This document shows, in pieces, positions 10,040 through 24,948 of a DNA stretch of 64,000 bases. The notes beneath the pieces were generated by a model. It made no database searches. It was not told where the DNA came from and saw only the letters and a list, made by a program, of their open reading frames with translations. Made by a program: the position numbers and the translations under genes. Source of the DNA: Calliopsis andreniformis (Eukaryota; Arthropoda; Insecta; Hymenoptera; Andrenidae); the NCBI RefSeq assembly GCF_051401765.1, contig NW_027480429.1:11164157-11228156 (forward strand). Reading direction: 5' to 3'. Numbering within the stretch: the stretch's first letter is position 1; each line of letters begins with the position of its first letter.

Positions 10040-13000
10040 GAAGCACAAAATACGATATAAATACAACAGCTTTTCCATCCTATAACAGGAATAATTGCAA
10101 CCCGTGTGAGAGTGATGGTCATTTCTACGTTCCGGGCAACCTAGGCTTCACCTAGGGCGTTGTACCACCAGATCGTATAGTTAGGTACTAACAAGTGAAC
10201 GCCAGAAGCATAAAATACAATATAAATACAACAGTTTTTCCATCGTATAAATCGAATAATTGCAACCAGTGTGAAAGTAATGGTCTTTTCTACGTTCCGG
10301 GCAGCCTAGGATTCACTCTAAGGCGATGCTCCACTAGACCGAATAGCTAGGGCCTTAGAAGTCAACGCCAGAAGCTTAAAATACGATATAGATACAACAG
10401 CTTTTCCATCTTATAAAAGGAATAATTGCAAACAGTGTGAAAGTAATGGTCATTTCTACGTTCCGGGCAACCTAGGCTTCACTCGAGGGTGTTGCTCCAA
10501 CAGATTGAATAGTTAGGGCCTTAGAAGTCAACGCCCGAAGCATAAAATACAAAATAAATAGAACAGTTTTTCCATTGTTTAAAACGAATAATTGCTACCA
10601 GTGTAAAAGTTATGGTGATTCCTACGTTCCGGGCAACCTAGGCTTCACCCTAGGGCGTTGTTCCACAAGATCGAATAGTTAGGGCCTAAGAGGTGAACGC
10701 CAGAAGCATAAAATGCAATAAAAATACAACAGTCTTTCCATCCTATTACAGGAATAATTGCAATCCGTGTGAAAGTGATGGTCATTTGTACGTTCCAGGC
10801 AACCTAGGCTTCACTCTAGGGCGGTGCTCCACCATATCGAATAGCTACGGCCTTAGAAGCCTACGCCTGAAGCATAAAATACAATAAAAATACAACGGTC
10901 TTTTCATCGTATAACAGGAATAATTGCAACAAGCGTGAAAGTAATGATCATTTCTGCGTTTCGGGCATCCTAGACTTAACTCTGAGGCATTGCTCCACCA
11001 GATCGAATAGTTAGGGCCTAAGAACTCAACGCCAGAAGCATAAAATACAATATAAATACAACAGTTTTTCCATTGTATAAAACGAATAATTGCTACCAGT
11101 GTAAAAGTTATGGTCATATCTACGTTCCGGGCAACCTAGGCTTCACCCTAGGGCGTTGCTCCACCAGACCAAACAGTTAGGGCCTTAGAAGTCAACGCCC
11201 GAAGCATAAAATACAAAATAAATAGAACAGTTTTTCCATTGTATAAAACGAATAATTGCTACCAGTGTAAAAGTTATGGTCATTTCTACGTTCATGGCAA
11301 CCTAGGCTTCATTCTAGGGCGGTGCTCCACCATATCGAATAGCTACGGCCTTAGAAGCCTACGCCTGAAGCATAAAATACAATAAAAATATAACGGTCTT
11401 TTCATCGTATAACAGGAATAATTGCACGAAGCGTGAAAGAAATGATCATTTCGGCGTTACGGGCATCCTAGACTTAACTCTGAGGCATTGCTCCACCAGA
11501 TCGAATAGTTAGGGCCTAAGAAGTCAACGCCAGAAGCATAAAATACATTATAAATACAACAGTTTTTCCATTGTATAAAACGAATAATTGCTACCAGTGT
11601 AAAAGTTATGGTCATTTCCACGTTCCGGGCCACCTAGGCATCACTGTAGGGCGTTGCTCCACCAGGTCGAATAGTTAGGTCCTTAGAAGTCAACGCCAGA
11701 AGCATAAAATACGTTCTAAATACAACAGCTTTTCCATCGTATAAAAGGAATAATTGCAAACAGTGTGAAAGTAATGGTCATTCCTACGTTCCGGGCAACG
11801 TAGGCATCTCTCTACGGCGTGGTTCAACCAGATCGCATAGTTAGGGCCTCAGAAATCAACACCAGAAGAATAAAATACAAAATAAGTACAACAGCCTTTA
11901 CACCGTATAAAAGAATAATTGCAACCAGTTTGAAAGTGATGGTCATTTCTACGTTCCGGGCAACCTAGACTTCACTCTAGGGCGTTGCTCCACTAGATCG
12001 AATAGCTAGGGCCTAAGAAGTCAACACCAGAAGAATAAAATACAAAATAAATGCAACAGCCTTTACACCGTATAAAACGAATAATTGCAACCTGTGTGAA
12101 GGTTATGGTCATATCTACGTTCCGGGCAACCTAGGCTTCACTGTAGGGCGTTGCTCCACCAGATCGAAGTGTTAGGGCCTAAGAAGTCAACGCCCGAAGC
12201 ATAAAATACAATATAAATACAACAGTTTTTCCATCGTATCAAACGAATAATTGCAACCATTATGAAACTTATGGTCATTTCTACGTTCCGGGCAACCTAC
12301 GCTTCACTCTATGGCGTTCTTCCACCACTTCGAATAGCTACGGCCTCAGAAGTCAACGCCTGAAGCATAAAATACAGTAAAAATGCAACAACAGCCTTTC
12401 CATCCTATAACAGGAATAATTGCAACCCGTGTGAAAGTGATGGTCATTTCTACGTTCCGGGCAGCCTAGGCTTCACCCTAGGGCGTTGTTCCACCAGATC
12501 GAATAGTTAGGGCCTAACAAGTGAACGCCAGAAGCATAAAATACAATATAAATACAACAGTTTTTCCATCGTATAAAACGAGTAATTGCAACCAGTGTGA
12601 AAGTAATGGTCATTTCTGCATTCCGAGCAACCTAGGCTTCACTCTAGGGCGTTGCACCAACAGATTGAATAGCTACGGCCTTAGAAGTCAACGCCAGGAG
12701 CATAAAACACAATATAAATACAACCGCTTTTCCATCATATAAAATGAATAATTGCAAACACTGTGCAAGTAATGGTCATTTCTACGTTCCGGGCAACCTA
12801 GGCTTCACTCTAGGGCGTTGCTCCACCAGATCGAATAGCTAGGGACTTAGAATTAAATGCCAGGAGCATAAAATGCAATATAAATAGAACAGCTTTTCCA
12901 TCGTTTACAACGAATAATAGCAACCAGTGTGAACGTTATGGTCATTTCTACGTTCCGGGCAACCTAGGCTTCACTCTGGGGCGTTGCTCCACCAGATCGA

Positions 13001-16000
13001 ATAGTAAGGGCCTTAGAAGTCAACGCCCGAAGCATAAAATGCAATAAAGATGCAAGTGTTTTTCCATCGCATAACAGGAGTAATTACCACCAGTGTGAAG
13101 GTAATGGTATGGTCTACGTTCCGGGCAACCTAGGCTTCACTCTAGGGCGGTGCTCCACCAGATCAAATAGTTAGGGCCTAAGAAGTCAACGCCAGAAGAA
13201 TAAAATACGATATAAGTGCAACTGTTTTTCCATCGTATAAAATGAATGATTGCGAACATTGTGAAAGTAATGGTCATTTCAGCGTGCCTGGCAACCTACG
13301 CGTCACTCTAGGGCGTTGCTGCTCCTAATCTGATAGCTACGGCGTTAGAAGTTAACGCCGGAAGCATAAAATACAATATAAATACAACAGCTTCGCCATC
13401 GTATAAAATGAATAATTGCAAACAGTGTGAAGGTAATGGTCATTTCTACATTCCGAGCAACCTAGGATTCACTCTAGGGCGTTGTTCCACCAGACGGAAT
13501 AGTTAGGGCCTAAGAAGTCAACGCCAGGAGCATAAAAAACGATATAAATACAACAGCTTTTCCATCGTATAAAACGAATAATTGCAACCAGTGTGGAAGT
13601 TATGGTCATTTCTACGTTCCGGGCAACCTAGGCTTCACTCTAGGGCGGTACTCCACCAAATCGAGTAGCTAGGGCCTTAGAAGTCAGCGCCAGAAGCATA
13701 AAATACAATAAAGATGCAAAAGCTTTTCCATCGTATAACAGGAATAACTGCAAACAGTATGAAAGTACTTGTCATTTCTACGTTCCGGGTAACCTAGGTT
13801 TCACTCTAGGGCGTTGCTCCACCAGATCGAATAGCTAGGGCACTAGAAGTCCACGCCTGAAGCATTAAATACAAAATAAATAGAACAGTTTTTCCATTGT
13901 ATAAAACGAATAATTGCTACCAGTGTAAAAGTTATGGTCATTTCTACGTTCCGGGCAACCTAGGCTTCATTCTAGGGCGGTGCTCCACCATATCGAATAG
14001 CTACGGCCTTAGAAGCCTACGCCTGAAGCATAAAATACAATAAAAATACAACGGTCTTTTCATCGTATAACAGGAATAATTGCAACAAGCGTGAAAGTAA
14101 TGATCATTTCGGCGTTTCGGGCATCCTAGACTTAACTCTGAGGCATTGCTCCACCAGATCGAATAGTTAGGGCCTAAGAAGTCAACGCCAGAAGCATAAA
14201 ATACATTATAAATACAACAGTTTTTCCATTGTATAAAACGAATAATTGCTACCAATGTAAAAGTTATGGTCATTTCTACGTTCCGGGCAACCTAGGCTTC
14301 ACCCTAGGGCGTTGTTCCACCAGGTCGAATAGTTAGGGCCTAAGAAGTGAACGCCAGAAGCATAAAATACAATATAAATACAACAGTTTTTCCATCGTAT
14401 AAAACGAATAATTGCAACCAGTGTGAAAGTTATGGTCATTTCTACATTCCGAGCAACCTAGGCTTCACTCTAGGGCGTTGCTCCAACAGATTGAATAGTT
14501 AGGGCCTTAGGAGTCAATGCCCGAAGCACAAAATGCAATAAAAATACAACAGTTTTTCCATCGTATAACAGAATTAATTGCAACCAGTTTGAAAGTGATG
14601 GTCATTTCTACGTTCCGTTCAACCTAGGCTTCACTCTAGGGAGTTGCTCCACTAGATCGAATTGCTAGGGCCTAAGAAGCCAACACCAGAAGAATAAAAT
14701 ACAAAATAAATACAACAGCCTTTACACCGTATAAAACGAATAATTGCAACCTGTGTGAAGGTTATGGTCATATCTACGTTCCGGGCAACCTAGGCTTCAC
14801 TGTAGGGCGTTGCTCCACCAGATCGAAGAGTTAGGGCCTAAGAAGTCAACGACCGAAGCATAAAATACAATAGAAATACAACAGTTTTTCCATCGTATAA
14901 AACGAATAATTGCGACCATTATGAAACTTATGGTGATTTCTACGTTCCGGGCAACCTAGGCTTCACCCTAGGGCGTTGTTCCACCAGATCGAATAGTTAG
15001 GGCCTAAGAAGTGAACGCGAGAAGCATAAAATGCAATAAAAATACAACAGCCTTTCCATCCTATAACAGGAATAATTGCAACCCGTGTGAAAGTGATGGT
15101 CATTTCTACGTTCCAGGCAACCTAGGCTTCCCTCTAGGGCGTTGCTCCACCAGATCGAATTGTTAGGGCCAAAGAAGTCAACGCCCGAAGCATAAAATAC
15201 AAAATAAATAGAACAGTTTTTCCATCGTATAAAAGGAATAATTGCAAACAGTGTGAATGTAATGGTCATTTCTACGTTCCGGGCAACCTTTGCTTCATTC
15301 TAGGGCGTTGCTCCACCAGATGAAACAGGTAGGGCCTTAGAAGTCAACGCCCGAAGCATAAAATACAAAATAAATAGAACAGTTTTTCCATTGTATAAAA
15401 CGAATAATTGCTACCAGTGTAATAGTTATGGTCATTTCTGCTTTCCGGGCAACCTAGGGTTCACCCTAGGGCGTTGTTCCACCAGATGGAATAGTTAGGG
15501 CCTAAGAAGTCAACGCCAGAAGCATAAAATACGATATAAATACAACAGCTTTTCCATCGTATGAAACGAATAATTGCAACCAGTGTGAAAGTTATGGTCA
15601 TTTCTACGTTCCGCGCAACCTAGGCTTCCCCCTAAGGCGTTGCACCAACAGATTGCATAGTTAGGGCCTTAGAAGACAATGCCCGAAGCATAAAGGGCAA
15701 TAAAAATACAACAGTTTTTCCATCGTATAACAGGATTAATTGCAACCAGTTTGAAAGTGATGGTCATTTCTACGTTCCGGGCAACCTAGGCTTCACTCTA
15801 GGGCGTTGCTCCACCAGATCGTATAGCTAGGGCATTAGAAGTCCACGCCTGAAGCATTAAATACAAAATAAATGGAACAGTTTTTCCATTGTATAAAACG
15901 AATAATTGCTACCAGTGTGAAAGTTATGGTCAGTTCTACGTTCCGCGCAAACTGGGCTTTACTCTAGGGCGTTGTTCCACCAGATGGAATAGTTAGGGCC

Positions 16001-17675
16001 TAAGAAGTGAACGCCAGAAGCATAAAATGCAATAAAAATACAACAGTCTTTCCATCCTATAACAGGAATAATTGCAATCCGTGTGAAAGTGATGGTCATT
16101 TGTACGTTCCAGGCAAGCTAGGCTTCACTCTACGGCGTTGCTCCACCAGATCGAATTGTTAGGGCCAAAGAAGTCAACGCCCGAAGCATAAAATACAAAA
16201 TAAATAGAACAGTTTTTCCATCGTATAAAAGGAATAATTGCAAACAGTGTGAAAGTAATGGTCATTTATACGTTCCGGGCAACCTAGGCTTCACCCTAGG
16301 GCGTTGCTCCACCAGATCAAAGAGTTAGGGCCTTAGAAGTCAACGCCCGAAGCATAAAATACAAAATAAATAGAACAGTTTTTCCATTGTATAAAACGAA
16401 TAATTGCTACCAGTGTAAAAGTTATGGTCATTTCTACGTTCAGGGCAACCTAGGCATCATTCTAGGGCGGTGCTCCACCATATCGAATAGCTACGGCCTT
16501 AGAAGCCTACGCCTGAAGCATAAAATACAATAAAAATACAACGGTCTTTTCATCGTATAACAGGAATAATTGCACGAAGCGTGAAAGTAATGATCATTTC
16601 GGCGTTTCGGGCATCCTAGACTTAACTCTGAAGCATTGCTCCACCAGATCGAATAGTTAGGGCCTAAGAAGTCAACGCCAGAAGCATAAAATACATTATA
16701 AATACAACAGTTTTTCCATTGTATAAAACGAATAATTGCTACCAGTGTAAAAGTTATGGTCATTTCTACGTTCCGGGCAACCTAGGCTTCACTCTAGGGC
16801 GCTGTTCCGCCAGGTCGAATAGTTAGGGCCTAAGAAGTGAACGCCAGAAGCATAAAACACAATATAAATACAACAGTTTTTCCATCGTATAAAACGAATA
16901 ATTGCAACCAGTGTGAAAGTTATGGTCATTTCTACATTCCGAGCAACCTAGGCCCCACTCTAGGGCGATGCTCCAACAGATTGAATAGTTAGGGCCTTAG
17001 GAGTCAATGCCCGAAGCACAAAATGCATTAAAAATACAACAGTTTTTCCATCGTATAACAGAATTAATTGCAACCATTTTGAAAGTGATGGTCATTTCTA
17101 CGTTCCGTTCAACCTAGGCTTTACTCTAGGGCGTTGCTCCACTAAATCGAATAGCTAGGGCCTAAGAAGCCAACACCAGAAGAATAAAATACCAAATGGT
17201 ACAACAGCCTTTACACCGTATAAAACGAATAATTGCAACCTGTGTGAAGGTTATGGTCATATCTACGTTCCGGGCAACCTAGGCTTCACTGTAGGGCGTT
17301 GCTCCACCAGATCGAAGAGTTAGGGCCTAAGAAGTTATCGCCCGAAGCATAAAATACAGTAGAAATACAACAGTTTTTCCATCGTATAAAACGAATAATT
17401 GCGACCATTATGAAACTTATGGTGATTTCTACGTTCCGGGCAACCTAGGCTTCACCCTAGGGCGTTGTTCCACCAGATCGAATAGTTAGGGCCTAAGAAG
17501 TGAACGCCAGAAGCATAAAATGCAATAAAAATACAACAGCCTTTCCATCCTATAACAGGAATAATTGCAACCCGTGTGAAAGTGATGGTCATTTCTACGT
17601 TCCAGGCAACCTAGGCTTCCCTCTAGGGCGTTGCTCCACCAGATCGAATTGTTAGGGCCAAAGAAGTCAACGCCC
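10040..17675. repeat. Higher-order repeat A, copy 2 (46 monomers)
   Basis: Second head-to-tail copy of the 7,636-bp unit. The crossover from copy 1 lies between 10,040 and 10,045 (monomer phase 80-85): left of it the sequence matches 17,6xx, right of it 2,404 onward. After 17,675 a third copy does not begin: 17,682 is t where 10,046 is c, and the sequence continues with aaaataaatag-type monomers. The array thus holds exactly two copies, as expected for one duplication event rather than long-term homogenisation. Confidence 0.92.
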
Positions 17676-18152
17676 GAAGCATAAAATACAAAATAAATAG
17701 AACAGTTTTTCCATCGTATAAAAGGAATAATTGCAAACAGTGTGAAAGTAATGGTCATTTCTACGTTCCGGGCAACCTAGGCTTCACTCTAGGGCGTTGC
17801 TCCACCAGATGAAACAGGTAGGGCCTTAGAAGTCAACGCCCGAAGCATAAAATACAAAATAAATAGAACAGTTTTTCCATTGTATAAAACGAATAATTGC
17901 TACCAGTGTAAAAGTTATGGTCATTTCTGCTTTCCGGGCAACCTAGGGTTCACCCTAGGGCGTTGTTCCACCAGATGGAATAGTTAGGGCCTAAGAAGTC
18001 AACGCCAAAACCATAAAATACGATATAACTACAACAGCTTTTCCATCGTATAAAACAAATAATAGCAACCAGTTTGATAGTGATGGTCATTTCTACGTAC
18101 CGGGCAACCTAGGCTTCACTCTAGGGCGTTGCTCCACCAGATCGAATAGTTA
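17676..18152. repeat. Three-monomer linker between A and B
   Basis: About 477 bp. It is the natural continuation of the sequence found at 1,741-2,050 (offset 15,936, 96 monomers) and is echoed at 20,166-20,642 (offset 2,490, 15 monomers). It contains an aaccataaaatacgatataactac variant monomer. The linker ends where 18,153 starts to match 34,742. Confidence 0.8.
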
Positions 18153-18280
18153 TGGCCTTAGAAGTCAACGCCCGAAGCATAAAGTATAAAATAAATAGAA
18201 CAGTTTTTCCATCGTATAAAACGAATAATTGCTACCAGTGTGAAAGTTATGGTCATTTCTACTTTCCGGGCAACCTAGAT

Positions 18281-20029
18281 TTCACCCTAGGGCGTTGTTC
18301 CACAAGATCGAATAGTTAGGGCCTAAGAGGTGAACGCCAGAAGCATAAAATGCAATAAAAATACAACAGTCTTTCCATCCTATAACAGGAATAATTGCAA
18401 TCCGTGTGAAAGTGATGGTCATTTGTACGTTCCAGGCAACCTAGGCTTCACTCTAGGGCGGTGCTCCACCATATCGAATAGCTACGGCCTTAGAAGCCTA
18501 CGCCTGAAGCATAAAATACAATAAAAATACAACGGTCTTTTCATCGTATAACAGGAATAATTGCAACAAGCGTGAAAGTAATGATCATTTCTGCGTTTCG
18601 GGCATCCTAGACTTAACTCTGAGGCATTGCTCCACCAGATCGAATAGTTAGGGCCTAAGAACTCAACGCCAGAAGCATAAAATACAATATAAATACAACA
18701 GTTTTTCCATTGTATAAAACGAATAATTGCTACCAGTGTAAAAGTTATGGTCATTTCTACGTTCCGGGCAACCTAGGCTTCACCCTAGGGTGTTGTTCCA
18801 CCAGGTCGAATAGTTAGGGCCTAAGAAGTGAACGCCAGAAGCATAAAATACAATAGAAATACAACAGTTTTTCCATCGTATAAAACGAATAATTGCGACC
18901 ATTATGAAACTTATGGTGATTTCTACGTTCCGGGCAACCTAGGCTTCACCCTAGGGCGTTGTTCCACCAGATCGAATAGTTAGGGCCTAAGAAGTGAACG
19001 CGAGAAGCATAAAATGCAATAAAAATACAACAGCCTTTCCATCCTATAACAGGAATAATTGCAACCCGTGTGAAAGTGATGGTCATTTCTACGTTCCAGG
19101 CAACCTAGGCTTCCCTCTAGGGCGTTGCTCCACCAGATCGAATTGTTAGGGCCAAAGAAGTCAACGCCCGAAGCATAAAATACAAAATAAATAGAACAGT
19201 TTTTCCATCGTATAAAAGGAATAATTGCAAACAGTGTGAATGTAATGGTCATTTCTACGTTCCGGGCAACCTAGGCTTCACTCTAGGGCGTTGCTCCACC
19301 AGATGAAACAGGTAGGGCCTTAGAAGTCAACGCCCGAAGCATAAAATACAAAATAAATAGAACAGTTTTTCCATTGTATAAAACGAATAATTGCTACCAG
19401 TGTAATAGTTATGGTCATTTCTGCTTTCCGGGCAACCTAGGGTTCACCCTAGGGCGTTGTTCCACCAGATGGAATAGTTAGGGCCTAAGAAGTCAACGCC
19501 AGAAGCATAAAATACGATATAAATACAACAGCATTTCCATCGTATGAAACGAATAATTGCAACCAGTGTGAAAGTTATGGACACTTCTACGTTCCGTGCA
19601 ACCTAGGCTTCCCCCTAAGGCGTTGCACCAACAGATTGCATAGTTAGGGCCTTAGAAGACAATGCCCGAAGCATAAAGGGCAATAAAAATACAACAGTTT
19701 TTCCATCGTATAACAGGATTAATTGCAACCAGTTTGAAAGTGATGGTCATTTCTACGTTCCGGGCAACCTAGGCTTCACTCTAGGGCGTTGCTCCACCAG
19801 ATCGTATAGCTAGGGCATTAGAAGTCCACGCCTGAAGCATTAAATACAAAATAAATGGAACAGTTTTTCCATTGTATAAAACGAATAATTGCTACCAGTG
19901 TGAAAGTTATGGTCAGTTCTACGTTCCGCGCAACCTGGGCTTTACTCTAGGGCGTTGTTCCACCAGATGGAATAGTTAGGGCCTAAGAAGTGAACGCCAG
20001 AAGCATAAAATGCAATAAAAATACAACAG
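18281..20029. repeat. Nested duplication in B, 21-monomer spacing, left member
   Basis: About 1.75 kb that reappears at 21,766-23,514 (offset 3,485 = 21 x 166 minus 1). The left edge is set by agatttcacc versus aggcttcacc; the right edge by cagcc versus cagtc at 20,030/23,515. A few differences separate the members, e.g. gcatttcc at 19,531 versus gcttttcc, and gttatggacactt at 19,575 versus gttatggtcattt. B2 has the matching pair at 34,870-36,618 and 38,355-40,103. Confidence 0.85.
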
Positions 20030-21581
20030 CCTTTCCATCCTATAACAGGAATAATTGCAACCCGTGTGAAAGTGATGGTCATTTCTACGTTCCAGGCAAC
20101 CTAGGCTTCCCTCTAGGGCGTTGCTCCACCAGATCGAATTGTTAGGGCCAAAGAAGTCAACGCCCGAAGCATAAAATACAAAATAAATAGAACAGTTTTT
20201 CCATCGTATAAAAGGAATAATTGCAAACAGTGTGAAAGTAATGGTCATTTCTACGTTCCGGGCAACCTAGGCTTCACTCTAGGGCGTTGCTCCACCAGAT
20301 GAAACAGGTAGGGCCTTAGAAGTCAACGCCCGAAGCATAAAATACAAAATAAATAGAACAGTTTTTCCATTGTATAAAACGAATAATTGCTACCAGTGTA
20401 AAAGTTATGGTCATTTCTGCTTTCTCGGCAACCTAGGGTTCACCCTAGGGCGTTGTTCCACCAGATGGAATAGTTAGGGCCTAAGAAGTCAACGCCAGAA
20501 CCATAAAATACGATATAACTACAACAGCTTTTCCATCGTATAAAACAAATAATAGCAACCAGTTTGATAGTGATGGTCATTTCTACGTACCGGGCAACCT
20601 AGGCTTCACTCTAGGGCGTTGCTCCACCAGATCGAATAGTTATGGCCTTAGAAGTCAACGCCCGAAGCATAAAGTATAAAATAAATAGAACAGTTTTTCC
20701 ATCGTATAAAACGAATAATTGCTACCAGTGTGAAAGTTATGGTCATTTCTACTTTCCGGGCAACCTAGATTTCACCCTAGGGCGTTGTTCCACCAGATGG
20801 AATAGTTAGGGCCTAAGAAGTCAACGCCAGAAGCATAAAATACGATATAAATACAACAGCTTTTCCATCGTATGAAACAAATAATTGCAACCAGTGTGAA
20901 AGTTATGGTCATTTCTACGTTCCGGGCAACCTATTCTTCCCCCTAAGGCGTTGCACCAACAGATTGCATAGTTAGGGCCTCAGAAGACAATGCCCGAAGC
21001 ATAAAATGCAATAAAAATCCAACAGTTTTTCCATCGTATAACAGGATCTATTGCAACCAGTTTGAAAGTGATGGTCATTTCTACGTTCCGGGCAACCTAG
21101 GCTTCACTCTGGTGCGTTGCTCCACTAGATCGAATAGCTAGGGCCTTAGAAGTCAACGCCAGAAGCACAAAATACGATATAAATACAACAGCTTTTCCAT
21201 CCTATAACAGGAATAATTGCAACCCGTGTGAGAGTGATGGTCATTTCTACGTTCCGGGCAACCTAGGCTTCACCTAGGGCGTTGTTCCACCAGATCGTAT
21301 AGTTAGGGACTAACAAGTGAACGCCAGAAGCATAAAATACAATATAAATACAACAGTTTTTCCATCGTATAAATCGAATAATTGCAACCAGTGTGAAAGT
21401 AATGGTCTTTTCTACGTTCCGGGCAGCCTAGGATTCACTCTAAGGCGTTGCTCCACTAGATCGAACAGCTAGGGCCTTAGAAGTCAACGCCAGAAGCTTA
21501 AAATACGATATAGATACAACAGCTTTTCCATCTTATAAAAGGAATAATTGCAAACAGTGTGAAAGTAATGGTCATTTCTAC
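19970..21581. repeat. Nested duplication in B, 30-monomer spacing, left member
   Basis: About 1.6 kb repeated at 24,949-26,560 (offset 4,979 = 30 x 166 minus 1). It includes the aaccataaaata and acctattcttcccccta monomers. One visible difference is ctttctcggc (20,420) versus ctttccgggc. The first half is also shared with 17,480-18,270 (offset 2,490), so this segment exists three times in 9 kb. Confidence 0.85.
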
Positions 21582-21765
21582 GTTCCGGGCAACCTAGGCT
21601 TCACTCGAGGGTGTTGCTCCAACAGATTGAATAGTTAGGGCCTTAGAAGTCAACGCCCGAAGCATAAAATACAAAATAAATAGAACAGTTTTTCCATTGT
21701 TTGAAACGAATAATTGCTACCAGTGTAAAAGTTATGGTGATTCCTACGTTCCGGGCAACCTAGGC

Positions 21766-23514
21766 TTCACCCTAGGGCGTTGTTCCACAAGATCGAATAG
21801 TTAGGGCCTAAGAGGTGAACGCCAGAAGCATAAAATGCAATAAAAATACAACAGTCTTTCCATCCTATAACAGGAATAATTGCAATCCGTGTGAAAGTGA
21901 TGGTCATTTGTACGTTCCAGGCAACCTAGGCTTCACTCTAGGGCGGTGCTCCACCATATCGAATAGCTACGGCCTTAGAAGCCTACGCCTGAAGCATAAA
22001 ATACAATAAAAATACAACGGTCTTTTCATCGTATAACAGGAATAATTGCAACAAGCGTGAAAGTAATGATCATTTCTGCGTTTCGGGCATCCTAGACTTA
22101 ACTCTGAGGCATTGCTCCACCAGATCGAATAGTTAGGGCCTAAGAACTCAACGCCAGAAGCATAAAATACAATATAAATACAACAGTTTTTCCATTGTAT
22201 AAAACGAATAATTGCTACCAGTGTAAAAGTTATGGTCATTTCTACGTTCCGGGCAACCTAGGCTTCACCCTAGGGTGTTGTTCCACCAGGTCGAATAGTT
22301 AGGGCCTAAGAAGTGAACGCCAGAAGCATAAAATACAATAGAAATACAACAGTTTTTCCATCGTATAAAACGAATAATTGCGACCATTATGAAACTTATG
22401 GTGATTTCTACGTTCCGGGCAACCTAGGCTTCACCCTAGGGCGTTGTTCCACCAGATCGAATAGTTAGGGCCTAAGAAGTGAACGCGAGAAGCATAAAAT
22501 GCAATAAAAATACAACAGCCTTTCCATCCTATAACAGGAATAATTGCAACCCGTGTGAAAGTGATGGTCATTTCTACGTTCCAGGCAACCTAGGCTTCCC
22601 TCTAGGGCGTTGCTCCACCAGATCGAATTGTTAGGGCCAAAGAAGTCAACGCCCGAAGCATAAAATACAAAATAAATAGAACAGTTTTTCCATCGTATAA
22701 AAGGAATAATTGCAAACAGTGTGAATGTAATGGTCATTTCTACGTTCCGGGCAACCTAGGCTTCACTCTAGGGCGTTGCTCCACCAGATGAAACAGGTAG
22801 GGCCTTAGAAGTCAACGCCCGAAGCATAAAATACAAAATAAATAGAACAGTTTTTCCATTGTATAAAACGAATAATTGCTACCAGTGTAATAGTTATGGT
22901 CATTTCTGCTTTCCGGGCAACCTAGGGTTCACCCTAGGGCGTTGTTCCACCAGATGGAATAGTTAGGGCCTAAGAAGTCAACGCCAGAAGCATAAAATAC
23001 GATATAAATACAACAGCTTTTCCATCGTATGAAACGAATAATTGCAACCAGTGTGAAAGTTATGGTCATTTCTACGTTCCGTGCAACCTAGGCTTCCCCC
23101 TAAGGCGTTGCACCAACAGATTGCATAGTTAGGGCCTTAGAAGACAATGCCCGAAGCATAAAGGGCAATAAAAATACAACAGTTTTTCCATCGTATAACA
23201 GGATTAATTGCAACCAGTTTGAAAGTGATGGTCATTTCTACGTTCCGGGCAACCTAGGCTTCACTCTAGGGCGTTGCTCCACCAGATCGTATAGCTAGGG
23301 CATTAGAAGTCCACGCCTGAAGCATTAAATACAAAATAAATGGAACAGTTTTTCCATTGTATAAAACGAATAATTGCTACCAGTGTGAAAGTTATGGTCA
23401 GTTCTACGTTCCGCGCAACCTGGGCTTTACTCTAGGGCGTTGTTCCACCAGATGGAATAGTTAGGGCCTAAGAAGTGAACGCCAGAAGCATAAAATGCAA
23501 TAAAAATACAACAG
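21766..23514. repeat. Nested duplication in B, 21-monomer spacing, right member
   Basis: Right member of the 3,485-bp-spaced pair. Past 23,514 it continues with sequence shared with the left mosaic (position 276 onward, offset 23,239, 140 monomers minus 1), so the duplication also created a new junction. Confidence 0.85.
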
Positions 23515-24948
23515 TCTTTCCATCCTATAACAGGAATAATTGCAATCCGTGTGAAAGTGATGGTCATTTGTACGTTCCAGGCAAGCTAGGCTTCACTCTA
23601 GGGCGTTGCTCCACCAGATCGAATTGTTAGGGCCAAAGAAGTCAACGCCCGAAGCATAAAATACAAAATAAATAGAACAGTTTTTCCATCGTATAAAAGG
23701 AATAATTGCAAACAGTGTGAAAGTAATGGTCATTTATACGTTCCGGGCAACCTAGGCTTCACCCTAGGGCGTTGCTCCACCAGATCAAACAGTTAGGGCC
23801 TTAGAAGTCAACGCCCGAAGCATAAAATACAAAATAATTAGAACAGTTTTTCCATTGTATAAAACGAATAATTGCTACCAGTGTAAAAGTTATGGTCATT
23901 TCTACGTTCAGGGCAACCTAGGCTTCATTCTAGGGCGGTGCTCCACCATATCGAATAGCTACGGCCTTAGAAGCCTACGCCTGAAGCATAAAATACAATA
24001 AAAATACAACGGTCTTTTCATCGTATAACAGGAATAATTGCACGAAGCGTGAAAGTAATGATCATTTCGGCGTTTCGGGCATCCTAGACTTAACTCTGAG
24101 GCATTGCTCCACCAGATCGAATAGTTAGGGCCTAACAAGTCAACGCCAGAAGCATAAAATACATTATAAATACAACAGTTTTTCCATTGTATAAAACGAA
24201 TAATTGCTACCAGTGTAAAAGTTATGGTCATTTCTACGTTCCGGGCAACCTAGGCTTCACTCTAGGGCGCTGTTCCGCCAGGTCGAATAGTTAGGGCCTA
24301 AGAAGTGAACGCCAGAAGCATAAAACACAATATAAATACAACAGTTTTTCCATCGTATAAAACGAATAATTGCAACCAGTGTGAAAGTTATGGTCATTTC
24401 TACATTCCGAGCAACCTAGGCTCCACTCTAGGGCGTTGCTCCAACAGATTGAATAGTTAGGGCCTTAGGAGTCAATGCCCGAAGCACAAAATGCATTAAA
24501 AATACAACAGTTTTTCCATCGTATAACAGAATTAATTGCAACGAGTTTGAAAGTGATGGTCATTTCTACGTTCCGTTCAACCTAGGCTTTACTCTAGGGC
24601 GTTGCTCCACTAAATCGAATAGCTAGGGCCTAAGAAGCCAACACCAGAAGAATAAAATACCAAATAGATACAACAGCCTTTACACCGTATAAAACGAATA
24701 ATTGCAACCTGTGTGAAGGTTATGGTCATATCTACGTTCCGGGCAACCTAGGCTTCACTGTAGGGCGTTGCTCCACCAGATCGAAGAGTTAGGGCCTAAG
24801 AAGTCATCGCCCGAAGCATAAAATACAATAGAAATACAACAGTTTTTCCATCGTATAAAACGAATAATTGCGACCATTATGAAACTTATGGTGATTTCTA
24901 CGTTCCGTGCAACCTAGGCTTCACCCTAGGGCGTTGTTCCACCAGATC